Notes: a model not told the origin generated them from the letters alone. A stretch of 64,000 nucleotides of DNA from Zygnema cylindricum (GCA_037447655.1 JBBHKE010003005.1:168701-232700); one strand, 5' to 3'. Counted from the stretch's first letter, positions 36,029 through 47,812 are shown. Numbers and translations: made by a program.

Positions 36029-37950
36029 ATTATACAGATTAATAATTGAACCAATACTGGTTATACAAACTACTAACTATAAAACACTAAATATACATAC
36101 TAAAACTTGTACTAACACTTATTATACAAAATCATACTGTACTAATACTAATTTTATATAATAATAATTGTACCAACACTAATGATACAAACTCATAACT
36201 GTACTCACATACTAATAGCTTTACTAATACTGATTATACGTACTATTAGCTTTACTAATACTGACCGTACTAATACTGATTATACGTACTAATAGCTGGA
36301 CTAATACAGATAATACACAAATAATTAGTATGAATATGTAGTATAAGTACAGTTAACAGTCTGTATGCTTATTTTATTAAAACAATTGTTAGCTTTTATA
36401 TTTAGTATTAATACAGTGTTTAACCTGCATATCTAGTAGTAATAAAGTGCTTAATTTATATATTAAGTATTAAAATCCTTTGTATTTTGCATAATTAGGA
36501 TTATTATTACGATTAGTGCGTTTATTAGTAATGTAGAATTAGTATTAGGATAGTTATTAGTAATGCATAATTAGTAATAATACTTTTATTAGTAAGTATA
36601 ATCAGTATTATTTTAGTTATAAGTATTCATAATAAGTATTAGTACAACTATTAGTCTGTATACTTAATATGAGTCCAATTATGAGTTTGTATAATCAGTA
36701 TTGGTACACTTGTTAGTCGGTGTAGTTAGGATTCGTAGAGTTATTAGTCTTTATAGTTAGTGTTAGTATAATTATTAGTAATGTTTAATTAGTATTAGGA
36801 CATTCAATGTATCCTAGCTATGAGCACTTATACTAATTAAATAATAACTGTACTACCACTAATTATACAGACTAATAACTGTAAAAATACTTATTTTACA
36901 AAATGTACTTATACCAATTGCATGAACTCATAATGTGCTAATACTAATTATAGAGACAAATAACAGTGTTGATATATTAATTGTATTGACTAATAACCAT
37001 GCTAACACTAATTATACATACTAAAAACTGTACTGGTACGAATTGTACATACTAATAACTATAGTATTACTACTTATACAGACTAATAACTGTGTTAGTA
37101 CTAATGATTCAGACAAATAGTAGGACTAATACCAAGTATACATTACTTGAAACTGCTCATTTTATATTACTAACCATTGTACCAACACTAATTCTACATT
37201 ACTAATAACTGCACTAACACTAATTACACAACACTAATTACACAGAGTAATAACGGTATTAGCGCCAATTATAAAGACTAGTAACAGTACCTATACTAAT
37301 TATTTATACAAATAAGCATACCAATACTGGTTATACGTAATAGTAACTGTGCTAATACTAATTATACAGACTAATAATTGTACAAATACTGATTACACTA
37401 ACTCATTACTGTACTAATATATATTCTACATATTAATAACTGTACTTATACTATTTATACTAATTATAGAGACAATAAACCGAGTTAATACTAATTATAC
37501 GGACGAATAATTGTAGAAGTAATTATTATATAACGATTGTCCTAATACTAATTATACATAACTAAAAATTGTCGCTATACTAATTATACAGTATTACAAG
37601 TGCGCTAATACTAATTATATAGACTAATAACGGTGTTCACGCTAATTACAAAAACTAAAATTTGTTAAGACTAATTATACAAACTAATAACTGTTCTAAT
37701 ACTAATTACACAAACACTAATTATTTAGAGTTGTAATTGTCTTAATACCGATTATACAGATTAATAACAATACTAATACTCATTATACATTACTAATAAT
37801 TTTAGTAACTCAATTTATACAGACAAATTGTACTAATACCAATAAAACAGACTAAAAACTGTACCAATACTAATTATAGTTCCAATACTAATTTTACAGT
37901 AACGTTCTTAATACTTATTTTATACTAAAAACTGAACTGAAACTAAGTTT
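36029..37950. repeat. AT-rich minisatellite with orientation switches
   Basis: This is a degenerate array built from words such as CTAATACTAATTATACAGA and CTAATAACTGTA, roughly 35-45 bases per unit. From about 36,030 to 36,330 and from about 36,800 to 37,950 the words read forward. From about 36,330 to 36,795 they read as reverse complements (TTAGTATTAGGA, TTATTAGTAATG). No coding content. Confidence 0.75.
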
Positions 37951-38224
37951 TTTTTTGGGGCGCCCGTGGTTTTTTTTTTGGGCATGTTAGTTCCTCCGGG
38001 GTTATATTCGGTCTGTACAAACGCTTGCGTGGCAGTACAGTTTTTTTTGGAAGGTGTCGTACATATCATGTCCGCAAAGCGTTTCTTTTTCATACGGGCA
38101 AGTGGCTCATATCACGACACGCTAGTTGACGTAGGCTAGCGTCACGTGCCAGTTCACGGCGGACAAAAAAAAGTACCGTTTTCATACCATACCGTTTTCC
38201 CATTTTTCAAGTGTGAACCACGCA
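36795..38224. repeat. 1.43-kb direct repeat, copy 1
   Basis: Nearly identical (a few substitutions and one or two single-base indels) to 40,986-42,416. It starts TTAGGACATTCAATGTATCC and ends at the right TIR CCACGCA. It includes the forward half of the AT-rich array and the GC-rich subterminal part. Confidence 0.92.
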
Positions 38225-38496
38225 TATAGCTTCGCGATATGCGACGTTTTTTCTGTACGGTCAATCGAATCCGGTAGCTCCGCAGAATCCATAAAATTAA
38301 AAACTGGAAATGCCCCCCTATGGGAAAGGCCTACGAGTCAACGAAAAATTACACTCTTTATTTTTACCGTCGTTTTTGACTTTTCTACTTGCTTCCTTCC
38401 CTGCCTTGCCTGCTTCTCCCCTCGCATCCCTCGCATCCCTCGGGAAGTTTTGGCTCAAAGGTCACTAAATCGACTCACAATCTCGCCATATCCTCT

Positions 38497-39267
38497 ATGG
38501 ACACGACATCAGAAGCCTTCCTAGCGGTGCTCCACGTGGCATCCCTCGGCTTCCCCTCCGCCTGTCAGGCTCTCCGCCTCCTCTTGACTCTCGCCTGCCT
38601 GGCCGCAGTTTCCGGTTTTGCCACGTGGCAGCAAGTGGTTCTTCTAGGGTTGCGCGGCGGCTGCCTGAGGCTATCCATGGCTGCCTCTTTGCTGCTACAC
38701 GAGTGGTCCCACATGGTGACAGCTGGCGCATTCTCATTGGAAAATCTCTCCGGCCATACGCCTCTCTCTCTATGGCTCCAGGTGCTGAACCCTCTCTGTC
38801 CCCTACCTCCTAATTTTAAACCACACGTGCGGATGGAAAAGGACACGTGTCGAGAGGGGAGTGGCGGTGTGGAGACGGTGAGGGTGGCGGGATGGCTGGC
38901 GAGCTTCCTCCTGTGCTGCACCATAGCCTTGGGTGCACCCCATGGCTGGGAATTATGGAGATTATGGACTCTCTTGGGCTCCATTTGCTGCTTGGTCGGT
39001 GCGACGGAAACGGATTTGATGGGATGGAAGGATTCGTCACAACTTTGTTACTGTGGGAATTTTGGATTGCTCATGCAAAAGCATGCGAGGAGGGTGAGGG
39101 AGAACACAATGGATGCTCTACGTGTGGTGGAAGCCATGGCGAGGGTTTCTTCAGAGAGAGGAGGGCAGTCGGGAGGTATCGTGACTTTCTTGCGGACAGG
39201 ATTCCATGGGATGGTTCCCGTGCGAGTGAAAGTTTGTCCTTCCAAACGAGAGAGTCTCTCTAGAAAG
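38497..39267 (+). pseudogene. Exon of an amidotransferase-type membrane gene (captured fragment)
   Basis: An ATG at 38,497 opens 257 codons ending at a good 5' splice site (AAAG|GTGGGT at 39,268). The N-terminal half is hydrophobic (LRLLLTLACLAAVSGFATW; later WLASFLLCCTIALG) and contains HEWSHM, an HExxH-like motif. The C-terminal third reads CYCGNFGLLM and SSERGGQSGGIVTFLRTG. This resembles the start of class II glutamine amidotransferase domains (CG-FG followed by RGAQSGG). No matching downstream exon of this gene follows; the next exon-like piece is a SET-type one in another phase. It could be an intact first exon or a captured fragment; I favour the latter. Confidence 0.5.
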
Positions 39268-39275
39268 GTGGGTTA

Positions 39276-40195
39276 GCCTCTCCCTCTCTCTCCCTCTCTC
39301 TTTCTCTCTCTCGGTCTCTCTCTCCAGCTTTCGTCCTCTCTCTCTCCCTCCCCTTCCTCTCTTTCCCTCTCTCTCTCTCCTCTCTCTCCCTGGCCCCCCT
39401 CCCATTTTGCTACTTTCAGGTCCTTCTTATTTTTCTCTCCTTCTCTTTTCTATCCTCTCTTCCTCTCTCCCGCTCTCCTCTTTCTCTCTTCCCATCTCCC
39501 TCCCTCCACTCTTTCTTTCTTCTCGCCCTCCTTTCCCATCTCCGCCTCTCCCTCTCTCCTCTCTTCCCTTTCCTTCTTTCCCTTCCCTCCTTGGGTTGTC
39601 TCTCTCAGTCCCTCTTTCTCTCTCTCTTTCCTTTCTAGCACTCCTCTATCTCTCCCTCTCTCCTCTTTCTCCTCCTTTTCTCCCTTTATTTGCCCCTTTT
39701 TCTTCTCTTTTTACCCTTCTCTCTCTTCCCCATACTCTTCTTGCTTTCCTCTCCCTTGTCTCCTCTTCCACAAACCCTCCTCTTCCCCCCTTTCCTGTCC
39801 TCCTTCCCCCTTAGTTCTCTCTCATCTCCCTTCTCTCTCTCCCTCCTCACCCCTCTCTCATCCCTCTCTTTCCCACCTTTCTCTTTTTTTTCGCATACCT
39901 TATCTCTCTTACCTCTTTCATTCACTCTTCTTGCTCATCCCTCTCTCTCTCTCTCCCCCTCTCTCCCTCCCTCTCTTTCTCTCTCTCTCCTCTCTCAACT
40001 TTCACTTTCACTTCTCGTATATCTCCTCTCTCCTCTCCCCTCAGCTCCCTTTTCCACTCTCCCTTCTTCCCACCCCTCGCTATCCCTTTTCTTCCTTTCT
40101 TCGTCCTCCCTCCCTCTCTTCCCATCGCACCCCCTCTCTTTCTCCCCTGCCCTCTCACTTCCCCTCTTTTTTTTCTCTCTCTTCTCCTCCCCCCC
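39276..40195 (+). repeat. CT-rich low-complexity tract, about 0.9 kb
   Basis: Almost pure pyrimidine (CTCTCT, TCCCTC, CTTTC) on the plus strand, bounded by a 5' splice site on its left and a CCCCCCCAG|G 3' splice site on its right. It therefore looks like an expanded intron polypyrimidine tract. Long open frames here are compositional artefacts. Confidence 0.9.
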
Positions 40196-40197
40196 AG

Positions 40198-40362
40198 GCA
40201 GTGAGGACTTAGTGGGTCTCTCCCTCTGGCTGATGGCGGAGAGGGCCCTCCCTTCCTCTCCCTGGGGGCCCTTTCTCGGAAGTTTTCCGGATACTACTCT
40301 CTCTCCCCTCCTCTGGGAGGAGGAGGAGAGGGAGAGACTTCTGAGGGGGTCGCCGATTTTAG
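40198..40362 (+). pseudogene. Exon of a SET-domain (Rubisco LSMT-like) methyltransferase gene, fragment
   Basis: Between a 3' splice site (CCCAG|GC at 40,197) and a 5' splice site (TTTTAG|GTTGG at 40,363), one frame reads SEDLVGLSLWLMAERALPS, SPWGPFLGSFPDTTLSPLLW and EEEERERLLRGSPIL. This is the pattern of the helical start of LSMT/SETD-type SET proteins (L-L-E....WPYL..LP....P..W...E...L.GS). It needs an incoming phase different from that left by the exon at 39,267, so the two do not belong to one transcript directly. No catalytic SET core is present. Confidence 0.5.
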
Positions 40363-40925
40363 GTTGGTTTTTTTTGTTTATTTATTTATTTATTATTATT
40401 TATTTGTTTGAGTTTATTCTATTTTATTTTATCATTATTTCTATTATTTTTTTTGTCATTTAGTTTTTTTTTGTCCCTATTATTTTATTTTCATTTCTTT
40501 ATTTATTTTTTCATTTTTTTATTTAATTTATTAATTATTATTATTATTTTTTTAATCCTTTCTCTATCTTTTTAATTTTCTATTTTGTTTATTTATTAAT
40601 TTATATTTGCGTATTATTATTATTATTTTAAATATTTATTTATTTTATTTCTGTTATTTCTTTAGTTTTTTGTTTTTTAAATTTATTATCATTATCATTC
40701 ATTGATTTTTTTCTTTATTCATATTTTTTCTTATTATTATTCCTTTTTTTTCCTTAATGTATTTTTATTTAGTTATATCGTTAGTTATTTATTTATCTAT
40801 TTCTCTATTTACGTATTTATTTATTCATTTTTTTTTATTTTTTTTCGGCCAGCGAGAGAGTTCGAATTTTGGACAAAAAATTCAACTTATATATTTTTAT
40901 TTTTATTTTTTTTAATATTATTTAT

Positions 40926-40974
<49 letters not shown>

Positions 40975-40985
40975 TTATTTTTTTT
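40363..40985 (+). repeat. T-rich low-complexity tract ending in poly(T)
   Basis: TTTATTTATTT-type sequence, ending in a run of about 45 T at 40,930-40,972. It directly precedes copy 2 of the 1.43-kb repeat. No feature inside. Confidence 0.9.
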
Positions 40986-42416
40986 TTAGGACATTCAATG
41001 TATCCTAGCTATGAGCACTTATACTAATTAAATAATAACTGTACTACCACTAATTATACAGACTAATAACTGTAAAAATACTTATTTTACAAAATGTACT
41101 TATACCAATTGCATGAACTCATAATGTGCTAATACTAATTATAGAGACAAATAACAGTGTTGATATATTAATTGTATTGACTAATAACCATGCTAACACT
41201 AATTATACATACTAAAAACTGTACTGGTACGAATTGTACATACTAATAACTATAGTATTACTACTTATACAGACTAATAACTGTGTTAGTACTAATGATT
41301 CAGACAAATAGTAGGACTAATACCAAGTATACATTACTTGAAACTGCTCATTTTATATTACTAACCATTGTACCAACACTAATTCTACATTACTAATAAC
41401 TGCACTAACACTAATTACACAACACTAATTACACAGAGTAATAACGGTATTAGCGCCAATTATAAAGACTAGTATCAGTACCTATACTAATTATTTATAC
41501 AAATAAGCATACCAATACTGGTTATACGTAATAGTAACTGTGCTAATACTAATTATACAGACTAATAATTGTACAAATACTGATTACACTAACTCATTAC
41601 TGTACTAATATATATTCTACATATTAATAACTGTACTTATACTACTTATACTAATTATAGAGACAATAAACCGAGTTAATACTAATTATACGGACGAATA
41701 ATTGTAGAAGTAATTATTATATAACGATTGTCCTAATACTAATTATACATAACTATAAATTGTCGCTATACTAATTATACAGTATTACAAGTGCGCTAAT
41801 ACTAATAATATAGACTAATAACGGTGTTCACGCTAATTACAAAAACTAAAATTTGTTAAGACTACTTATACAAACTAATAACTGTTCTAATACTAATTAC
41901 ACAAACACTAATTATTTAGAGTTGTAATTGTCTTAATACCGATTATACAGATTAATAACAATACTAATACTCATTATACATTACTAATAATTTTAGTAAC
42001 TCAATTTATACAGACAAATTGTACTAATACCAATAAAACAGACTAAAAACTGTACCAATACTAATTATAGTTCCAATACTAATTTTACAATAACGTTATT
42101 AATACTTATTTTATACTAAAAACTGAACTGAAACTAAGTTTTTTTTTGGGGCGCCCGTGGTTTTTTTTTTGGGCATGTTAGTTCCTCCGGGGTTATATTC
42201 GGTCTGTACAAACGCTTGCGTGGCAGTACAGTTTTTTTTGGAAGGTGTCGTACATATCATGTCCGCAAAGCATTTCCTTTTTCATACGGGCAAGTGGCTC
42301 ATATCACGATACGCTAGTTGACGTAGGCTAGCGTCACGTGCCAGTTCACGGCGGACAAAAAAAAGTACCGTTTTCATACCATACCGTTTTCCCATTTTTC
42401 AAGTGTGAACCACGCA
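40986..42416. repeat. 1.43-kb direct repeat, copy 2
   Basis: Near-identical to 36,795-38,224, with the same right TIR end CCACGCA at 42,416. Its left edge is sharp (poly(T) then TTAGGACATTC), whereas copy 1 continues leftward into the array. Confidence 0.92.
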
Positions 42417-42980
42417 TGTAGAATAGAAGCATTTTCATACCTTTGTTGTACATATTACGGGCAATTTCGATTTACTTTATTGCCACACAATATACAACAG
42501 TTACGGTGAAGCTCCATCAGACCAAATTCGTACTATGCCGTACCGCTGTTTTTGTTTCTATCGGCACAACAACATTATATGAGATCCGACCAAGATTCTC
42601 CAAAGGTCCGGGAGCTAACAATGATCATTGGATTATGTTTGGGTATTCATCCGTGAAGCATTCGCTCCATCCGGTTCTCTATTTGACTATTTGGTCACCC
42701 ACCTCGGGGAGGTGGTTGGTCAATTATAGAATGTGCAGAATTGATAAACGTGGATGACAAAAACATGTGTCACGGAAAATGAACAGCCAATTTTCACACG
42801 TGGCACAAGACATGTGCCTTCGGACAAGGTGGACACGCAACCGGAAATCCTTGCCGAAATATATTTTGTAACGCTCTTTCGTCAAGCTCTTTCTGCCATC
42901 CTTCCCAGCTTCGTGGTTTCCAGCGCAAAGAGTAATGATTTCTGTTGTACACTAACTTGGTACGCAAGTACATGGTACAG
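42417..42980. other. Unassigned spacer
   Basis: No gene supported. Short open frames here show no recognised motif. Confidence 0.4.
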
Positions 42981-43174
42981 TACACCTTGAATCGTTATTA
43001 GCGTATAGAAATTATTAGTGTGATCAAAAAATTAGCGTCATTCATTATAATTTAGTGCCAGGAGACGTGGAAGGTTATGGTCCACGACCTTAAATAGTGT
43101 AATCTAATATATTTAAGGTATCAATGTCAAAATTTGGGGTGCCAATATAGCGTACATAAACGATTCACGGTGTA
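42981..43174. mobile_element. TA-bounded MITE copy, 194 bp
   Basis: Starts TACACCTTGAATCGTTATTA and ends ACGATTCACGGTGTA. The interior carries the family core found also at 47,610 and 62,690: TTTAGTGCC, GGAGACGTGG, TTATGGTCCACG and CTTAAATAG followed by GGTCAAAATTT-type sequence. Confidence 0.85.
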
Positions 43175-43305
43175 CTTGGTATGCAAGTACATGATACGCA
43201 AATGAAGATTTTCCAATAAAAGTTAAAACGGGTCGGTTTGTAAAACTTTTGAACATTTTCAATATACGATCTTAACCTACGTGATACCACTCAAAGAACA
43301 TTGTT

Positions 43306-43674
43306 TTGGCGAACCCTACCTCTGATACAGTTGTCAGTTGTCAGTCAGGCAGCTCAACATGTGGGTGTGGCGCACGTGACGCGGCTATGAGAAAGAAGCC
43401 TGATTATGCCCATCGCGGTGCTATGGATGGTTTCATTCCGATGGCGGTCGAGATATTTAGTTGTTTGGGTGTGGCTTTGGACAAGTTCCTCCGTGATTGT
43501 GGTCGACGTTCGTTCGAGCAGCCGGGAGCAGGGAGCCCTTCTGTTTCAATACTTACTTATTTTTACCGTCAACGTTTATCAATGGCCCTACAACGAGTGC
43601 AAGCTTGTATCCTCATTCGATCGTCTATTGCAGCTATGGATAGTCGACGTGTCCCGGAACTCCCTCCTCGTGCT
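43306..43674 (+). pseudogene. LINE-like ORF C-terminal remnant, left part
   Basis: The open frame reads RDAAMRKKPDYAHRGAMDGF, IPMAVEIFSCLG and YRQRLSMALQRVQACILI. This resembles the end of non-LTR retrotransposon ORF2 proteins (Lys/Tyr-rich segment, F.P.A.E..G, then QR.S.ALQR..A). It is interrupted at 43,674 by the gypsy element. Across the target site the frame continues open at 53,042 for about 23 codons. The family assignment is from pattern memory. Confidence 0.5.
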
Positions 43675-44646
43675 TGAAATAGGATCTCCTACCTCTCATA
43701 AATCCCATTACTACAACCAATTTCAACCACACATTCCACACATTGGAAAATACACATCCACATTGGAAAACACTCACATATGGATAAACTTTAAATTAGA
43801 AGAAGCTTCTATCCACATATCATTAGCTTGGTCTCTTGCCCGCGTGGCTTAACCTTTCTTTTAAAGTGTTTTCCACTACTCTCCACTCTTAATAATTATA
43901 TCTCTTAACTACTAAAACACTACTTAGTTTGTAAGAGATTCCAATGCAAAAATGCCATTGCTCCAATTTGGTTTTAATCGCTCAAAACCAAGATTAGTCA
44001 GAATTTCCACAAACTTTTCCAAATGAAAAGATGTCTACTTTTCTCTTAGACTTCACTATTTATCCCTCATCGCCCAAGGCTCGCCAAGTCAGAGTAAACG
44101 CTCCGTTGAATAGGTTTTACCTGGGCCAATCATTGATCAGCAAGGACTCAAACTGACCAATACAAAAACGTGCGGAATCTCTTGCTAACTACGTAACATA
44201 TCTAACCAATCAAACGCTACGTTTCACTACGTAACATTTACGTGCAAAAGTGCGCGCCAAACGAAACGCGACTTTGCACGAACGTGAGTCGCAAATTTCG
44301 CAAGCGAAACTTACTACGAAATTCCATAAAGTGAAAGTGACTTATTGTACTAAAAATTGTACGAAACAAACCTTCGTGCGTACCTAACAAAAAATTGATT
44401 TCGTTTAGTACTTTATAAACGTACGCCTGAAATTCCGCTGTTAGTTTGACCCTTAACTCGTAACAATGAACACCCATTCGTTATTTTGACCTCGCGGTGT
44501 CGCCTAAATACACCAATCATATATCTTTTAAAATACAACCCCAAATCGTGCGATTCTTTCGCGGGCGTCTATCAAATTCAAAACTCTATATTCGTAACAC
44601 TTAAATGCCCATTTACGAACAAGTTCGATCCACTATTAATGTTACA
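43675..44646 (-). repeat. 3' LTR of the gypsy element
   Basis: Plus-strand ends are TGAAATAGG and GTTACA; the minus strand therefore starts TGTAAC. Directly next to it, at 44,647-44,661, the minus strand has ATTAAAAGGGGATGA, a purine-rich tract suited to plus-strand priming. Confidence 0.92.
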
Positions 44647-44661
44647 TCATCCCCTTTTAAT

Positions 44662-45960
44662 ATTTAACTAACCTCAGTTAAAACACATTTCATTCTCAAG
44701 ATGGGACTTCTGTATTATTATACCTCAAATACCTTTGTAAAAACTCTGAACTTTTATCTTCTAAAGTTCACTCATATTCCGGTCTTCCTATATAATGCAC
44801 TTGCCGGAATATAGTATTGCCGACCTTAAACTGTTGACCAACCCAATCTATTACCCATTTGTGGACCTCAGGTTCTATAATTATTGAAGGATCCTATTCG
44901 AACTCTCTTTCATTTGGCCGAAGCTTTTCCTGCTTAAGTTGACTGATGTGTATAATTGGATGAAATTTTTTTGAAGGCGGAAAGTCCAATTTGGCAGCAA
45001 CTGACGATATCATCTCGATTATATTAAATGGTCAAATGTACTTAGGAGCAAATTTCCCTGCGCGATCCGATTGTCCCTCGATCTTACACTTGTAATGAGT
45101 TGTAGAAAGCCAAACCTTGTCACCTGTGCTAACCACCGAATCACCCCGTTTGCGGTTAGCATTTAACTCTTGCCTTCTTTGTGCCTCCACTATTGCATCC
45201 CGTACTATTTTCCAAACGGATTGAATGTATTCCCAAAACTCCGTTCCCGAATCTCTACTCTCTTGAGTGACCTCGTTATTAAAACAAATGCTTCTCTAAG
45301 TTGTTATCCGTATGCAACTTCAAACGGTGAGAATCCTGTACTAGCATGTTTACATTAATTGTATGCAAATTCCATTAATGGCAGTTTAGATTCCCATGTG
45401 TTTTGAACTCCACTGCAAACAGTCCTAAGCACTTCCTCCAATGTACGATTCATCCTTTCAGTCTGTCCATCTGTTTAAGGATGATAAGAGGTACTCATTT
45501 TTAATCCAGTGCCTAAATTTTGATGCAATTGTTTCCAAAATACAGACGTAAATTTAGAATCCTTATCATTGACTATAGACAGAGGGACTCCGTGATGTTT
45601 GACCACGTTGTCAAAATATAACTTTGCAATATCCACAACTGAATGAGTAGTTTTGCAAGGGATAAAGATTGCCATTTTACTGAACCTATTGACTACGACC
45701 ATGATATTTTCATTTTTTCTGGATGTCGCTGGCAATCTAACAATAAAATCCATACTAACAGATTCCCATGGTCTTTGGGGGATGTCTAAAGGTTTTAATA
45801 GACCTCTAGGTTACTGGTTACTAAGTTTACTCTGTTGGCAAGGGACACAACTTTCCACGTGTTTTGACACCTATTTTGCCATCTCGGGCCAAAACAACCT
45901 ACTCTGCAACCGACTAAGAGTTTTATCACGACCTAGATATCCTAAATACTCATAGGCTTC
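44662..45960 (-). pseudogene. Gypsy integrase with chromodomain-like C-terminus
   Basis: From right to left on the minus strand: a zinc-finger-like region with GRDKTLSRLQSRLFWPEMA, then the core at 45,475-45,753 with MDFIVRLPATSRKNENIMV, DIAKLYFDNVVKHHGVP and SIVNDKDSKFTSVFW, then [17 protein letters not shown]. The end near 44,760-44,900 reads VHKWVIDWVGQQFKVGNT and RQVHYIGRPEYE, which resembles a chromodomain. Several stops are present. The chromodomain would place it among chromoviruses; this is inferred. Confidence 0.82.
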
Positions 45961-46161
45961 TTCTAAAAGTTGTTTTCTTAGGTTTCCCACTTCAGGAATG
46001 CAAAATCTATCCCATTGTTTGCAGATACAGTAAACCATCTTCTATTCTAAAGTTTTTCACACGCCTCTCATTCAATGGGTCAGAATTCCCTCCCAAAATA
46101 TTTTTGCAAATCACAGCAAAATAAGGATCTTCATCATAGCCATTTATAAGAGCATCTAAAA

Positions 46162-46700
46162 TCAATTTATATCAACCACCACACTTATTTCAAAACATCT
46201 ACTTAATGGATCTTCAATTACATTTGTCTTTCCAAGAATATGTTTCACATTAAATTTGAAATATGCCAATTTTTGCATCCACTTATCCTGTCTCTTAATC
46301 ATAATATGTGTATCACTTAATCTTTGTAGATATGAGAGTGCTTCATTATCACAGTGAACTGTAAATTCTTTATTATACAAATAACAACGCTATTTCACCA
46401 ATGCATGAACTATTGCGAGTATTTTTTTTTCCTGTGCTGGATAGTTTTTTACAACATCACTGAATTTCCTGGACTCAAAAGCAATAGGGTGAAAATGTTT
46501 GGCGACTTTTTAACTTATGACTGCACTTAAACCTTTATTCGATGCATCAGTTGTGATTAGAACTTCAAATTCCCGGATCAGGATACACCAGTGTAGGGGC
46601 AAAGGTCAACTTCCCTTTTAGTTCCTCGAAAGCTCTATCGTGATCCGTTCCCCACAAAAAGATCTCATTCTCCCAAAGTAAATGAGACAAAGGTGTGGCG
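46162..46700 (-). pseudogene. Gypsy RNase H region
   Basis: The frame at 46,162-46,380 reads FTVHCDNEALSYLQRLSDTH, KWMQKLAYFKFNVKHILGK and NVIEDPLSR, the well-conserved end of gypsy RNase H. The preceding part (46,400-46,700) keeps LVITTDASNKGL-like sequence in a broken frame. Confidence 0.85.
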
Positions 46701-46723
46701 ATCATACTGAAGTTATTGATAAA

Positions 46724-47356
46724 TTACTTGTAATAAGTGGTCAATCTCAAAAATGATATAACTTCTGGGACGTTAGTGGGTTGCTTCCAATTTTGGATTG
46801 TAGTAATTTTCGATGGATCTGATTTAAAACCTTCCCCATTTACTATATGTCCCAAAAATAATTGTTCACTTTTTAAGAAAACAGGATTTTGACAATTTTC
46901 CATATAGTTTTCTTTTTTCCTCAACCTTTCCAACACTTTCTTTAAATGAATTACATGTTGTTATTTAGATTCGCCGTAAATTAGAATATCATCTATAAAT
47001 ACATAAACAAACTCATCTATATAATATGAAAAGGTTTCGTTCAATAATATTTGATAAGTAGGCGGTGCATTCGTCAAACGAAATATAATCACTATCTATT
47101 CAAAATGACCGACTCTAGTTCTAAATACAGTTTTATCAACATCTTCGGTTCTAATTGGCACTTGATTAAAGCCACTACGGAAATCAAACAATCAAAGGAT
47201 ATAATTTAGCACCTTTCAAACGATCTATCAAATTTGAAAAACGTAATCTTGTTTAGACTACGATGGTCGACACGGATTCTCAACGTTCCGTCCTTCTTTT
47301 TGACGAAAAAAACAGGTGCTCCGTACAATGATTTGCTGGGTTGAATATGTTTTCTG
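46724..47356 (-). pseudogene. Gypsy reverse transcriptase, C-terminal part
   Basis: Read on the minus strand from 47,356: [20 protein letters not shown] and [11 protein letters not shown], then the catalytic box YVFIDDILIYG at about 46,980-47,012 with both Asp residues kept, then LGHIVNGEGFKSDPSKITTI and the PEVISFLRLTTYY end. Frame breaks separate the parts. The N-terminal part of RT is at 48,919-49,290, beyond an insertion. Confidence 0.87.
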
Positions 47357-47380
47357 TCATGCCGCATCGGTTCGGTTGCT

Positions 47381-47609
47381 CGCACGCACGATATCATGCC
47401 CGCACGCGCGGTATTTTGCACGCACGCGCGGTATTTTGCATGCACGCGCGTTATTTCGCATGCACGCACTGTATTCTACACGCACGCGCGGTATTTTCTA
47501 AGCACACGCGGTATTTTGCATGCAAGCACGGTTTTTAAGCACGCGCGCGCGATTTTTTGCATGCACGCGCGATTCTATGCAGGCACTCAGGATTTGATGC
47601 ACGCACGTC
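47381..47609. repeat. 20-bp minisatellite (CACGCGCGGTATTTTGCACG type)
   Basis: About eleven tandem copies of a 20-base unit, diverging towards the right end. The array ends exactly where the MITE begins. Confidence 0.9.
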
Positions 47610-47812
47610 TATAGCGTCGATCGTATTTAGCGTGTAGAAATTATTAGAGTAATGACAAAATTAGCGTCATTAATTCTAATTCAGTGCCAGGAGACGTGGC
47701 AAATTATGGTCCACGTCCTTAAATAGTGTCATTTATTCTATTTAAGGTTCAAGGGTCAAAATTTAGGGGCGCCGAATTAGTGTTCAACACGCTAAATATG
47801 ATCGACGGTGTA
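47610..47812. mobile_element. TA-bounded MITE copy, 203 bp
   Basis: Ends TATAGCGTCGATCGTATTTA and the inverse TATGATCGACGGTGTA. The interior core (GCCAGGAGACGTGG, TATGGTCCACGTCC) matches copies at 42,981 and 62,690. Confidence 0.87.

Larger units (their letters stand above)
34346..38224. mobile_element. Large TIR-ended element (possibly extending to 42,416)
   Basis: The left end reads TGCGTGGTTCACACTTG and continues with GAAAAATGGGAAAACG. The right end at 38,224 is its inverse (CGTTTTCCCATTTTTC, then AAGTGTGAACCACGCA), an inverted repeat of about 33 bases. The same right end occurs again at 42,416. No transposase is seen. The interior has two nested MITE ends pairs, an AT-rich array, and a GC-richer right subterminal part. 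Three flanking bases (TGT) match only for the 42,416 end, which is weak support for the longer version. The superfamily is unknown. Confidence 0.65.

Noticed and set aside
39407-40463. Long Ser/Leu/Pro-rich open frames
   Set aside because: They are produced by the pyrimidine-rich low-complexity tract; only the SET-like part from 40,198 carries family signal.
36795-42416. Direct 1.43-kb repeats as LTRs of a retrotransposon
   Set aside because: No TG start, no primer site or purine tract, and copy 1 continues leftward into the same array; the right ends are transposon TIRs.
47381-47609. Regular 20-bp repeats resembling a CRISPR array
   Set aside because: Units are contiguous without spacers and diverge gradually, inside a eukaryotic retrotransposon; a minisatellite explains them.
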